DNA from: Liolophura sinensis
Lineage: Eukaryota; Mollusca; Polyplacophora; Chitonida; Chitonidae
Assembly (NCBI RefSeq): GCF_032854445.1
Contig: NC_088300.1
Location: 17,949,191-18,013,190 of the forward strand
Reading direction: 5' to 3'
Length of the DNA stretch: 64,000 bases
Positions 40,501 through 51,265 of this stretch are shown one piece after another. The first letter of the stretch is position 1. Every line of letters starts with the position of its first letter. The notes beneath the pieces are model-generated. The model was not told the origin of the DNA. It made no database searches and worked only from the letters and a program-made list of their open reading frames with translations. The translations under genes and the position numbers were made by a program.

Positions 40501-43500
40501 AGGAAAGAATTTTTGTGACCAGCACTACTGAATTTACCACGCTAACCACTGCTGAAGCCACCACGCCCACCACTGCTCAAGCCACCATACCCACCACTGC
40601 TCAAGCCAGCACACCCAGCATTACTGTATCAACCAAAAGCACAGTACCCACATGTCCACTCGGTGAGAAATTAGTCATTCGGCAAAATCAGTACATTTGT
40701 GAGATGGAACAATCACTAACAACACAGACCACTATTTCAGAAGCACCAACATGCGGTGAAGGACAGATTGTTGGGGAATCTGAGCTAGGGATGGTTTGTC
40801 TTTATCATCACTCTCTTAAAACTGTCATTGATGAACAGGTGGAATGTGATCTAGGTGACATTGCTGTTGTAACCCCTCATGGAACTGTGTGTATGTTGCG
40901 AACTGTGATATTAAAAGAGTCTGCACCAACGACACCTCTATCAAGACCAGCACCAGCGCCAGCACCTACTGCAAGTGTTCCAATATGCCCAAGAGGACTA
41001 ACTCCTGTGTTGAGAAATGGACAGTTTGTTTGTAGACATGTGATTGTGAGCAAAGCTAATGTGGAACCTTCCACTGCTCGCCCTGAACAAACAGAGAGGT
41101 GTGATGTGGGTCAAAGGATTTACCTTACGTCTGTAGGTAAAATTTGTGTTCAAGAACACACATTAGAGCCAGTAATTAACAGATCTGTGAGCTGCTCCAG
41201 TGGTGACGTGGCTGTTTTTACACCATCTGGAGTGGCTTGTAAAAACAGGACAGCTATCTACCAAAGCTTGCCAAATCCAACAGAGGCTCCAGAAGTGACA
41301 GAGACCTATCCTGATGTTGATAAGGGCTGTCCAGAAGGTCAAGTGGTTGTGTCCCACAATGGTCAGTTAATCTGCAGGCCAGATGATGAGGTGAACACTG
41401 GAGGTGAATGTCCTCCAGGATATCAAAAAGTTATGATTGAAGGTTTAACAGAGTATCAATGTCAGTATGTTGGTTTTAGTACAGACAAGGGCTCCAGGGA
41501 AGCAGAAAGGAACTATGAGCGGAACCTTAAGTGTCCATTTGGGCTTGTTTTGACGCATACGCCCAATGGGCCAGCATGTAGATATCCGTCCAAGACAAGT
41601 AGGACTGCTGGAACTGGTGCTGATGATCTACCAGCAGGAGCTAATAATATTCCGGACAGTAGTTTTATACCACCAGTAGTTACAGATCGAGGACAGCCTT
41701 GTAGTGGAGGAACAAACTGTGGAGGTGAAAACACCAGGCCACATGGTCAGACTGTCACATGTCCAGAGGGTGTGAACTGTGTTGGCTTCCGACCTGGTGT
41801 CCATGTTCCGGTGGCCCCTTGTTTGCAAGGAATAAACTGTGCTGTACCTGTCGTAAGGACACCTGTGGTTAGCTCTGGGTGTTTCAACGGAATTCAAATC
41901 GCCAATGGTCAGCCTTGTGCTAGTATGCCTGGAGTCTTTCCTCAACTCAGTAACACACCATGTGGATCAGGATCTAACTGCGGGATTCCTTGCTCTACTA
42001 GTAACTGCCGTGGTGGGGCTGTGGTCCCACCCATGTACAATGGTTGTGGGAACGGAGGCACTACTGCTGGAGGGTGTGGTATCCAACCTAGACCATCTTA
42101 TCCCTTTTCTGTCACGCAATCCTGCAGCAATGGGTTTCAGCCTTATCAAAGAGGGAAAATTTACATGTGTGTTCCACTGAAGATTCAGGGGTTATGCGGC
42201 AGTAACGTAATGCTGAAGACCCTCCTTGGTTCAGAGAGGTGTAATGGTGTCCACCAAGCAGTTCCTCCTCATCGTTCCATCACTCCCTGCACTCTGAATA
42301 ATGGCTACCCTATCACGGGCAAGTTGTCCTCTGCCTGTACCCCACTAGACGGCCTCACGCCTGTTGAGGGAGCTGAAGGAGTGTGTAGAGCTGGAGAGCA
42401 GTTGTTTCAGTCAGCTAGAGGTAGGACTGTGTGTCTCCCTGTCTCCTCAATTGCTGCTACATCAGCTCCGGAGGTACAGCAGGAGGCACTCCCTACATGC
42501 AGAACTTCAGAAAGGCTGGTGAAAACGGACAGGGGTTACATCTGCCAAAGATTGCCCTCCTCAGGATGTAACCCAGAGTGTGCAAATGGAGGGACCTGTG
42601 ACAATGGGGTGTGTAGGTGTCCCAGGGGGCTCTCAGGCAGCAGCTGTCAGACAGGTGAGTCTCCCAGTTCAGTGTTCTGAGCAATTTTATGGTAGTTACA
42701 TGTACAAAACAACCTCTTATTTCACAAATTCAGATGTAACTTCATGGGCAAGAAATCCAGCCACATCTACAAGTAAAAAACAGACAACATCATTTCTGAA
42801 AACAATTGTCAAGAAATTGTTTTACATAAATTTCTGAAAACATACATCAATGTAGCTATGTTTGAAGTGTGTGTGATACATAGCTGATTATAAGCTAGAT
42901 GCGAGTACATATATATACATATACTCAGTGGAGGTATTTTAGTGTATTTACGTGCCTACCAAAGGCAAGTAGTGTATATTTATGCTAAATAGTAATTAGA
43001 GAATGGTGTCTTTGGTAGATTTTATTTCACAAAAGGTGGAATGCAACGACTTGAAACATGCTGAAGCTTTATTCGTTATTTTCTTTTACAATTTGTTTAC
43101 AGATATTGACGAGTGTAAACGTCTGCCAGAGAGACACTGCCATTACAAGTGTATGAATGGGTTTGGTAGTTACAGATGTGTCTGCCCCACTGGCTATACA
43201 CTTAACGCAGACAGGCGCACATGTAAAGGTAGGACGTCTGAACACATCATGGATAGGAGAAATGGCATGATTAATATTAACCCTACAGCTTCAAATAAGT
43301 AATAAACATGTTCAGCCTACATGTAGTTGATGGCATCATGCAATGCTGTTGAAGCTATTACAAGTGACAAAAGTCTTCATAAGGGAAGGCCGATGAAGAA
43401 GGCTATGGTTTTGGTTGAAGTTAACTGCAGTAATTTGATAAATGATTTTGTATGTTCAGACCTAGCAAATTATTAGGTTAACATTTATATAAGCATTGAT

Positions 43501-45983
43501 CATAAATTATTTGATTGGTGGCCAGATTAAGCTGGGGACACACTTGGCAGATTTCTTCGCTTGTAAGGATGAACTTAATCACCTGCGAAATATGCTGATG
43601 ATATTGGCAGCATAGTTGCAGACACACAAGGTGGATATATCCATTGATGGGGATCAGTGGGTTATGTCATGTGACCTAGTAAACCATGTGACACAAGCAA
43701 TATTTCATAGTTCAACACAATTCCATTTTGTTTGATGAGTCAGCTCAATTGCAGAAATTCGCTGGAGCGCACGCACTGAATGGACAGAGTGAAATTACCG
43801 GTGTATTTCTTCGCTAGTATCTGACATATTTGATACAGGCGAATTTCGAGGCAGACAAGATCGCCAGCGAAATACACCGTCGCCAGTGCGGACACACTAG
43901 GTGGATGTTCAGAAATTAGCTAAATACACCTGTACAAGGCTAAAAAGCCGTCAAATTTGTAATCAGCTTGATGGTGGGAGGAAACCAGCCAGATTATGCT
44001 TGTTGCTAATGTATAGGAATATGTGTTACTTGTTGCTAATGTATAGGAATACGTTTTTTCCAGCAATAAGATGCACACCAGAGTGTAGAAATGGTGGCAC
44101 TTGTGTGGGAGGAGTGTGTAGATGTACTGCAGGCTTCACAGGAAGGCAGTGTGAGATCGGTAAGGGGAGATTTGCGGCACTGCTTTCTGACAGGGTTTCT
44201 TTTGTCCAGAGAGAGAATTTGTCAGATAATTTTTTTGGCAAGAAGGCAGCTTCAGATCAAAGGATTTTGCAAAGGGTCATAAAGGAAGCATTTGTGGCTA
44301 TTGGTCAGAAGCAGGTCACCCACAGGAGGAAGTAGTAGATCCTTGAGAAATACAATGCAGATATAAATAGTGATAGAGCTTTTAGCATATATTATATTGC
44401 TCGTTGCCTAGTGTTTGCTGGTATGGCGTTAACTAACAAATACATGTACTTTATTTGACCTCTGATTTTCCCCAACTGTATGAAGCTGTATTTTAGAGGC
44501 AAATAGATGTTGTAAAACATTACTTGTGGTGTGGGACTTTCCTCTCTGAGGGTATGATCCTGCCTACCTTCTAAACAAACCTCATAACACCTTCATAAGA
44601 TCAGTTGGACTCTCAGAATCAGGCAAAATGAGTAAGTCATGGATGGAAGTCAATTACAGTAAATAAAGATTGTCTGGTGTGTGCTGTTTCAGATGTGGAT
44701 GAGTGCTCTGGGAGAGAGGGCTTATGTGAGTATCAGTGTCGTAACACAGTCGGAAGCTACACCTGTGTGTGTTCTGCAGGTTCCCGCCTCAGGGAAGATG
44801 GCAGATCTTGCGAAAGTAAGTGCTATAGAACTAGTACCAGGAATTTCAGCCTCACCAAACACATTGTACATGTGTTTTCACAAAATCTATATTCATATGT
44901 AGTACATTGTTTTCACCTCATCTAGCATCATGTACCTAGTTTTCAACCACATGTGTCTGTCATGTGGTCAACGGTTTTTACACCCGTCACTTCGGTTTAG
45001 TTCACCTGTAAACCTTACCCTCATTGTATAAGTAGAAAATTCTTGAGCATGCTGTTAATCACCAATTAATCAAACAATTAGCCTCACCAATAGATTGTAC
45101 ACGCACCTCATTTTCAACTTCACAAAGAAGTTTTCAGCCTCGTCCAACACGTTATTTTCAGTGTTTTTCAGCTCCACCTAGCACAGTTTCCCCCTTTCTT
45201 AGCCTCATCTAACACATTGTTTCTCTGCGTTTTCAGCCTCACATAACACATTGTAACTCCTTTTTTAGCCCCACCTATTGACATAGTGTTTAGTTTTCAA
45301 CCTCACAGGAAAACACTGTATGATCTTTTCAGCCTCAACAAGCACATTTAGTACATTGTTTTAGCCTCAGCTAATTTACTGAATGGTGTCTCTGTGGTAC
45401 TTATCTTTCAGGACAGAGCTGCATGCCTTCATGTCAGAATGGAGCCACTTGTAAGGACCATCGCTGCTTCTGTGCCCCGGGCTATTATGGTGTCAGCTGT
45501 CAATTAGGTAAGATATTTAATCAGTCTGATTTGCCATTAAAATATTTTGAATTTTAAAATATAATGCATGATTTGTTTGAGTGAGACAATGACTGAAATA
45601 TTATTATGAATGTTTTATGTTTATGAAGATAACCCTGTCCGTTGACTGAACCAGTTTAAAGACAACCAAACAATTGTAGATTTAAGAAGCTAATGCATTA
45701 AGTCAGTAATGTTATAATGTGATGCTTCATTCTCGCACACATGATGTTTCAATTTTGACTTGCTTAATTTTTGCTTTCAGATATCAATGAATGTTTCCAC
45801 TTCCGACCATGCAGTCACCTGTGTCACAATACCAAAGGTAGTTATGTCTGCGCCTGTCGATCTGGATTCCGATTGGCTTCAGATGGTCACATGTGCCTTC
45901 GGAATCCCTCACCAGAGAGCCCCACCAGACGCAGACGAAGACCCAGAACCACACGAAGGAGAAAAGCCACAGCATTAGGGTAG
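22548..45983 (+). CDS. Giant secreted matrix protein: fibrillin-type N-terminus, about 50 two-Cys repeats, EGF/cbEGF C-terminus (about 3012 aa)
   Basis: Exons: 22548-22666, 23947-24032, 26609-26755, 33033-33221, 34368-34511, 34945-42654, 43103-43228, 44064-44159, 44693-44815, 45412-45507, 45781-45983. The sum is 9039 nt. Intron 1 is phase 2 and all others are phase 1, which is typical of shuffled extracellular modules. Residues 1-32 form a signal peptide ending FFLGVLGS, followed by a furin-like RQRR at 37-40. Residues 41-115 match the fibrillin unique N-terminal domain plus first EGF in every cysteine gap (NVC-x7-CCPGWK-x7-C-x4-C-x3-C-x4-C). EGF modules follow in exons 4 and 5 (DVDEC). Exon 6 (residues 229-2798) holds linkers, a basic stretch, an RGD between cysteines, the repeat array and a Gly/Cys-rich part. 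Exons 7-11 alternate cbEGF (DIDEC, DVDEC, DINEC) with plain EGF and end in an Arg-rich tail. No fibrillin TB (8-Cys) domain is visible. It is likely an extracellular matrix structural protein; function is inferred. Confidence 0.88.
24225..24570 (+). mobile_element. tRNA-derived SINE with A-box-like head
   Basis: The head 'tggctcagtggtagggc' fits a tRNA A box, and a decayed B box ('ggctcaatttaatcc') follows. The body continues with 'ccaaagattgctggtttac' and a short aaataaat tail. It is too degenerate to be a tRNA gene. Confidence 0.6.
24950..25195 (-). mobile_element. SINE, inverted, nearly full length
   Basis: It begins with the inverted tail 'tttatttatttatttgattg', then 'acgcaatactccagaatagt', 'gaccatctgcaggtacctgg' and 'gttaaccacctcagccgcag', the inverted tRNA-like head. 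It is a diverged copy of the family at 49535-49775. Confidence 0.7.
30590..30740 (+). mobile_element. SINE fragment
   Basis: 'tctcacatgtgggaaagttt' followed by 'ccatagtataattataaaa' matches the body of the SINE at 60270-60625 ('cacatgtgggaaagttcttc ... ccatcgtataattgaaaaa'). Head and tail are decayed. Confidence 0.45.
32240..32530 (-). mobile_element. SINE, inverted, diverged
   Basis: 'ttatttatttgatggttgtt', 'acccaagaattttttattta' and 'ccactaatctttgccaaatt' are in the order expected of the inverted SINE. The head is represented by 'gttcgggtttggacccatac'. Confidence 0.5.
34530..34850 (+). mobile_element. tRNA-derived SINE just upstream of the giant exon
   Basis: A B box 'GGTTCAAACC' occurs at about 34607-34616 after an A-box-like 'gtggtctaattgttgc'. 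The body includes 'cttgccaaagatcgatggtt' and 'aaccataatactgaccccca', then 'gagtgaagaattctgagta'. It lies in intron 5, about 100 bp from the giant exon's acceptor. Confidence 0.65.
34945..42654 (+). other. 7.7-kb single coding exon of the matrix gene
   Basis: The acceptor is 'ttttacag' at 34937-34944 and the donor 'ACAG|gtgagt' is at 42655. It is open for 2569 codons with phase-1 ends, so it could be skipped without a frameshift. Order: Pro/charged linker (35000-35500); the first PCGxGxNC motif (about 35515); basic stretch (about 35697-35820); C-RGD-L-C (35910-35927); two-Cys repeats (36000-41579); Thr-rich linker (about 40520-40645) inside the array; Gly/Cys part with four more PCxxGxNC-type motifs (41690-42060); two last two-Cys repeats (about 42380 and 42500); EGF module (42565-42654). 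An exon this long is rare in animals. Confidence 0.9.
36000..41579 (+). repeat. Protein-coding array of about 50 two-cysteine repeats (C-x2-G-x5-T-x2-G-x2-C)
   Basis: From residue about 581 to 2440 I count 51 segments of the form C-x14-C with Gly at the fourth place, Thr about tenth and Gly thirteenth, for example CPDGQAPVVTPSGTFC and CADGQTIVETEAGAIC. Three (near 40650, 40985 and 41410) are imperfect. Between about 37602 and 40503 the segments alternate in two types. Type A is C-x-EGQ-x2-LETEAGAIC, followed by IHSETLQPVIDE. Type B is CPDGQ-x-PVVTPSGT-x-C, followed by KLRSAILTRL. This makes 14 A/B pairs averaging about 69 residues. Early and late copies are more diverged. I do not recognise a named domain; mollusc lustrin-type Cys repeats and ephrin-receptor-like CPxG modules are only loosely similar. 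Confidence 0.9.
43532..43900. mobile_element. Possible MITE in matrix-gene intron 7
   Basis: The left end 'ctggggacacacttggcaga' and right end 'ccagtgcggacacactaggt' are imperfect inverted repeats, and both are followed internally by 'ttcgc'/'gcgaa' words. GC content and CpG differ from the flanks. The arms are poorly matched, so this is tentative. Confidence 0.4.
44840..45375. repeat. Degenerate tandem repeat with acceptor-like words, matrix-gene intron 9
   Basis: The phrase 'ttttcagcctcacctaacac' followed by 'attgt' recurs with changes about ten times at irregular 35-60 bp spacing between the exons at 44815 and 45412. A SINE tail remnant interrupts it at about 45000-45075. Each unit contains a polypyrimidine tract and CAG, so each resembles a 3' splice site. 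Confidence 0.6.
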
Positions 45984-47575
45984 TTGGTTTTAATGACTGA
46001 GGTACTGATATATTAGGCTTTAATTGTTATTAAGGACATGGGTCTTAGTATCCCTTTGTTCCCTCTGATATCTGTTGGATGTACATGTATCAGATACATA
46101 TATTGGCTCATTTCTATGTGCATTTATATGTTTGTTTCTGTGTGTTATTTTTTAGCCATTTTTCTGATTTTGGCTTTCTGTTAGTGTCAGTTATATTGTT
46201 TATCACTTTCATGCTAAAACTTTGGTTAATGAAGTTGTCACTAGTTTTTATGTGATAGTCTAGTGGAAATAATAGTATTTATCAGTTTCATATTGGAGCT
46301 GTAGTTATTGAAGTGTTTGTTTGAAGTACTGTTATTCACATTGATTGCTTGAATGATATGTTATTAACAATCGTGACATGTACATCCCAGATGTAAAAAT
46401 GAATACTAGTAAGCAAGTATTTGTCTGGGTGATGTGGTGAGTGGAGGGGGTTCATGCATCAGTATACAAGTGGAAGACTGTCAGAAAATATAAATCTACA
46501 GGACTCAGATCTGAATACTTCTATGGTCACTGAAGTAGTTTAGTGGAATATTTCACTGAGCAGTTTTGTACATGTTGAAAAGAAAACCAAATACCTTTTC
46601 GGATAACTTTTGACTGTTTATCTTGATGGAGAATACTTTAAATTATATTTGTAGAATAGTTTTCTTGTAACATTTATCAGTCCATCTTATGTTAAACAGA
46701 CCATTAGGATGCAGTAGTGTGCTGTCACATGTTTATGATGACAAATGGTCATGATGTACTGACTTCTTCATGTTTGGAATAGCTATGAAATTCTCTCTGA
46801 TCTGTATGGCTCAATCCTTATACTTCTGTGTCAATGTATTTAAACTGCTCCTGGTTTCACATTTACCAACAGGAATTCTCATGAAAACTGAATACTTTTT
46901 TTTCAAGTTGTTTAGTTTTGATACAAGCAAGCAAATGTTGTCACCTCCATATTGAACCATTAGTTTTACGTCATTTGCATTCATCTACCTCATACTGTTT
47001 TAGCACTTTTTGCCCTGTAGATCTAGTCAGTGGTTTACGCAATGTATTCATCTCCGTGTTACTTTAACATGTAAGGTACAGATACTACATTTTTTTATTT
47101 CTTTTATGCTAGTTCTCTCTGGGTAATTCACCCAAGAAGAAGATAACTGTTTCACTTCCAAGACAATCGAGTTTCACCTGAGGAGTAACCAGCCCCATTG
47201 ATTCTTTCCAATATGATTTGTGGTTTATTCATTGCTCCCACTGCCTGTTCATCATTGATTCACTACTGTGGTTATTGCTAGAAAAATTGTCTGTTATTAA
47301 GCCTGTTATTTTGAGAAGGCCAGGTTTGTGTCTTGTGTTTTATGTAAGACAGGCTAGGCACCATATGGTAGGCCTAGTGCAGGTCACAACATTGTCTACA
47401 GACCCTTTTGGTCAACTTTGGTACAGTATCATATGATACTGAAAATGATTTAATATTTTTAGCATGAGTGGACATAATAGCTTTAAATATATTTAACTTG
47501 TACGCCATTTTATTACTCAAAAGTATGTATATACTACAGGTATTTTTTAATAAAGTGTTTCACGTAATATAAATA
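45984..47575 (+). other. 3' UTR of the matrix gene
   Basis: About 1.6 kb follows the TAG at 45981-45983 with no further coding exon. AATAAA at 47549-47554 is the best candidate polyadenylation signal. The 3' end is placed by this signal only. Confidence 0.6.
47549..47554 (+). terminator. Polyadenylation signal AATAAA
   Basis: A canonical hexamer after 'tattttt', about 1.57 kb past the matrix-gene stop. It is the first clear candidate in the UTR-like stretch. Confidence 0.6.
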
Positions 47576-49534
47576 GGTTTAATTTATTTGTGTTTTATGA
47601 GCATGCAGCAAGTTTGATTTTGGGAGGGCAAAACTGAGAGAGGGCATTGCATCAGAATTTAATAGGTCGTATACTTGTACATGTACCTGCATTACATTCA
47701 GCCAGACAAAATGTCAAAGTGACTTTGTATATGTGTGCTAACAACCTCCTTGTATAATAAATAGCATATGCTTGACTAAACCTCCAAACACTACTGGAAT
47801 ATGAACAAACCATGACCACTTAAATTACCTTTGCTGGCCATTGGTGGCACAGGATGGATATGAATAGGCTATTGGGAATTGAGGTGTCATGCCTGGTATC
47901 ACGTAATTCACAAATGACATTCCTCCTTATTGAAAAGTCGTCATTTTTTCTTCACTTGTGAAGAGACTTGATTTCATTGAAAGTCCTCTAAGGAATGTCT
48001 ACCTCCTGGAAATGTTCACAGCTTAAGAGGCGAGTTGCACCCATGAGAAAATGTGTTCCTCTAGAATCGAGATTCAATGCTTTGTATATTGTACCCAATG
48101 CAAATTATCGCTTTGTCTTTAACAGAATCCCCAGAATATGACGTGCTAAGAGCTAGAAGTGAACTTCGCCAAAGAATGTGCTGGGGTTTAGATGTGTGAT
48201 GTATGGACTGTCTGCACATAGTGAGTCGAGAGACAGTTTTCGTAGATCAAGTCCATACATACAAAGGCTTGCCTACTACTACATGCAAAGAGAATGTTGT
48301 ATGGGCCTATCACAGGTGGTTGTATATGTAGCTAAAGACGATTTCTAATGATAGAGGGAAGATAATTAACCACAGAAAACCTACACCAAGGGAATAGGGT
48401 AGTATGCAACATGGAGGAAATGGGCATGACACGGAATGGAAATGTCTAGAAATATAACCAATTAAGAGAGGATTAATTAATACCACAAGGACAAACACAC
48501 ACGTGTCACATGAGACAAGCCAGGTTGTACATAAACCCTACACTGCGTGGTAATACATGTGTATGCGTGTCGAACGATGCGAGTTCACTGTAGTGTCAAA
48601 CATATGTCGGGTTATTCAAAACCTTCAGTGAATTAAGTGTTGTCGGGAGCGTTATCTGACTACCCCTGGTTGGATCCTCTTGTTCACCAAGGCTTCACCG
48701 CCTGGCGTGGCAGGCTATTGATTCAATAGAATACATATTCTATTATTCTAACAGGATTTTATGTTCAATATGACAAAATACTGTGTTGCAATAACAGAAT
48801 ACATTCTAGCATTACTCAGACAACAGACTTTCTGTTAAAGGTAACATTTTAATTTTTTGAGTGTACATTGTTCAGTTGAATAATGGTTGAATGATTTGAG
48901 CATAGATTTGAACGTTCTCAGAATTATCTGGGACGACATCGTTGTTTGGAGTATTGAATACGGTATAATGAAAAGACCCAACTGCATGTTGGAGTACGTT
49001 CATTTGGAAGGCTCTGTAAATGCTTCCTTGGATTACAGCTGTAAGGTTTTATGCGCTTTAGAAGTAAGGCGTAAAACACCAGTCAAATAAATAAAACATA
49101 ATTACATGATCTAATAGTAACTCCTCCATCTGCATTGTCATAAACCCTATACGTTACTGATCAATACTCTCAGTATTTCTCAAGAAAAAATTCAACACGA
49201 GTTGTAACAATTATATTGACATCGATGTCCTTTAGTTTATTTGATCGCCCATTTGACAGGCAAAATGTCTTTCAATGACGCATAGTCGCATCGCATCATG
49301 TTTGGTGTTAAAAGACTATGTTCAGGAGTGAGATAAATGTCGTCCCTTAATATATGGTGCTAACTCCAACAGCATGGAATGACAATGTATAGTGGGCCTG
49401 TATTTAAAAAAATCGACTGAGATAAAAGGATGCGTGTATGTGAAAAATCCAATGCATCAAAAAACGGTATGTCTGAAGAGAGTGGATCTACTCAAACTCA
49501 ATCTAAAAGGCATGTTAAAAAACAGTATTTAATT

Positions 49535-49775
49535 TTATTAATTTATTTATTTGACTGGTGTCTTACGCCGTTCTCAAGAATACGACGGCGGCCAGCATTA
49601 TGGTGGGAGAAAGTCGGGCAGAACCCGGTTGAAACCCATCACCATCCACAGGTTGCTGCCAAACCTTCCCCAAGTACCGCCGGAGAGGAAGTGAGCATGT
49701 GCTCAACGCGATAGCATTGGTGAGAGGCTCCTGGGTCAATGCGCCCTGCTGGCGTGCTAACCACCTCGGCCCCCA
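49535..49775 (-). mobile_element. SINE, inverted, full-length looking
   Basis: The order is inverted tail 'tttatttatttgactggtgt', 'tcttacgccgttctcaagaa', 'gcggccagcattatggtggg', 'aggttgctgcc', then 'ggcgtgctaaccacctcggc'. The last is the complement of a tRNA-like A-box head. It is the most complete copy in the window. Confidence 0.8.
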
Positions 49776-49998
49776 TGCTTCATTTTTCATCGAAGACATA
49801 CGAATCAAGACTGACGTTTTACGTAAGGGTATTAGGCAGAGTTTTCGCCATGCTGTTGTATGTGACCAATAGGGCCTATTAACCTAAATTAAACCATTGT
49901 TGTGACGTGACATCAGTGTTGTACACTGGATTATTTTTGACGAACCCAGACTTGGGAGTCTGGATTTGTTACGTTACACTTCAGCTGAGTCCCTGTAA

Positions 49999-50385
49999 GA
50001 TATCGGTGCTGTCTGCTTGTGGGCTTGTAAAAGACATTTAGCTGCTAAAGGCCATATTTAACCAATTGTCCCACAAACAACTCATCGGTGACTTGAATCG
50101 GTGCTGCCTGCTTTTCGGCTTGTAAAAGATATTTAGCTGCTATAGGATGTATTTAACCAATTGTCCCACAAACAACTCGTCGGTGACTCGAATCGGTGCT
50201 GTCTGCTTTTCGGCTTGTAAAAGACATTTAGCTGCTATAGGGTGTATTTAACCAATTGTCCCACAAACAACTCGTCGGTGACTCGAATCGGTGCTGTCTG
50301 CTTGTGGACATCTAAAGGACATTTAGTTGTTATAGGCCATATTTAATCAATTGTCCCACAAACAACTCGTCGGTGATTCGAACCC
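49999..50385. repeat. Tandem repeat, about 95-bp unit x 4
   Basis: 'atcggtgctg(t/c)ctgctt' recurs at about 49999, 50097, 50192 and 50287. Each copy is followed by 'gacatttagctgctat' and 'ccaattgtcccacaaacaac'. It lies outside any gene and has no coding frame. Confidence 0.85.
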
Positions 50386-51054
50386 AATTAAATACTGCTG
50401 CTGTAATTGGCACGCCGTCAACTATTCGGGTGAGCTTTAGGGCAGGCTCTACAGGCTTGATGTTTGAAGGGATTATAATCTTAACCATATCAGAACACAA
50501 ACATGAGCAGGTAATCTATCCGCCTGCTTGCGTACAAGCTCACCTATATAGTGTAAGTTCATATCACTCGTCCCAAAGGACAACGGGACGCAATCTGTTG
50601 AATACATAAAGATATTTTTTGCAGACTGGCAAAGGAATAATATACACGTGCAGTCTATATTTACACATTATGAAATCAGAAGAAAATGATAAATTAAAAG
50701 TATCTTTTAAGGCCTCATCTAGTATTTTAGCCACTCCAATTGCCGCGAGGAATAACGTGCAGATAAACAGTTCGTATATACCGTCAATGTAAGAGATTAA
50801 AAGAAACATGTAGCACCAAGTAAAATAAAGTAAATTTGATAATTATTACAACTGTTTCGAATAATCGCCCACGCATAGAACAAAATCCGTTGAATATTTC
50901 ACCTGTTTACTACCTAGTGCAATCCTGGACATAAAATATATCACAGGTTCCTTCAACAAATCCCATAGAACTTTGGAACCATATCACATTAAATAGTCAA
51001 GGGGAGAATACTCTTGTCAAACACGTGTTGAGTTAGTTTTGTTCGGTGATGTCT

Positions 51055-51265
51055 GAATAGCTTTTAACGGCGTACTCAAGAACTTTTCACTCATATACAT
51101 GGTGGCGGTCAGGTATATGCATGGATGAGTCATGGAGCAACCCACCACCTTTCGCTTCCTATACATGACAAACCTTTTTATTTAAAGCTTCTTTGCCAGG
51201 CTGAATTATAGTGAGGATTCGAGCCTGCGACCCCATAGCTCAAGGGCAAATCTTATGCGACAAGA
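51055..51265 (-). mobile_element. SINE, inverted
   Basis: 'ttaacggcgtactcaagaac' and 'tcactcatatacatggtggc' are the inverted body. 'ggattcgagcctgcgacccc' is the complement of a good B box (GGCTCGAATCC) in the tRNA-like head near 51218. Confidence 0.7.

Noticed and set aside
35122-42184. Shadow open frames on both strands within the giant exon
   Set aside because: They follow the periodic codon structure of the true frame and have no independent support.
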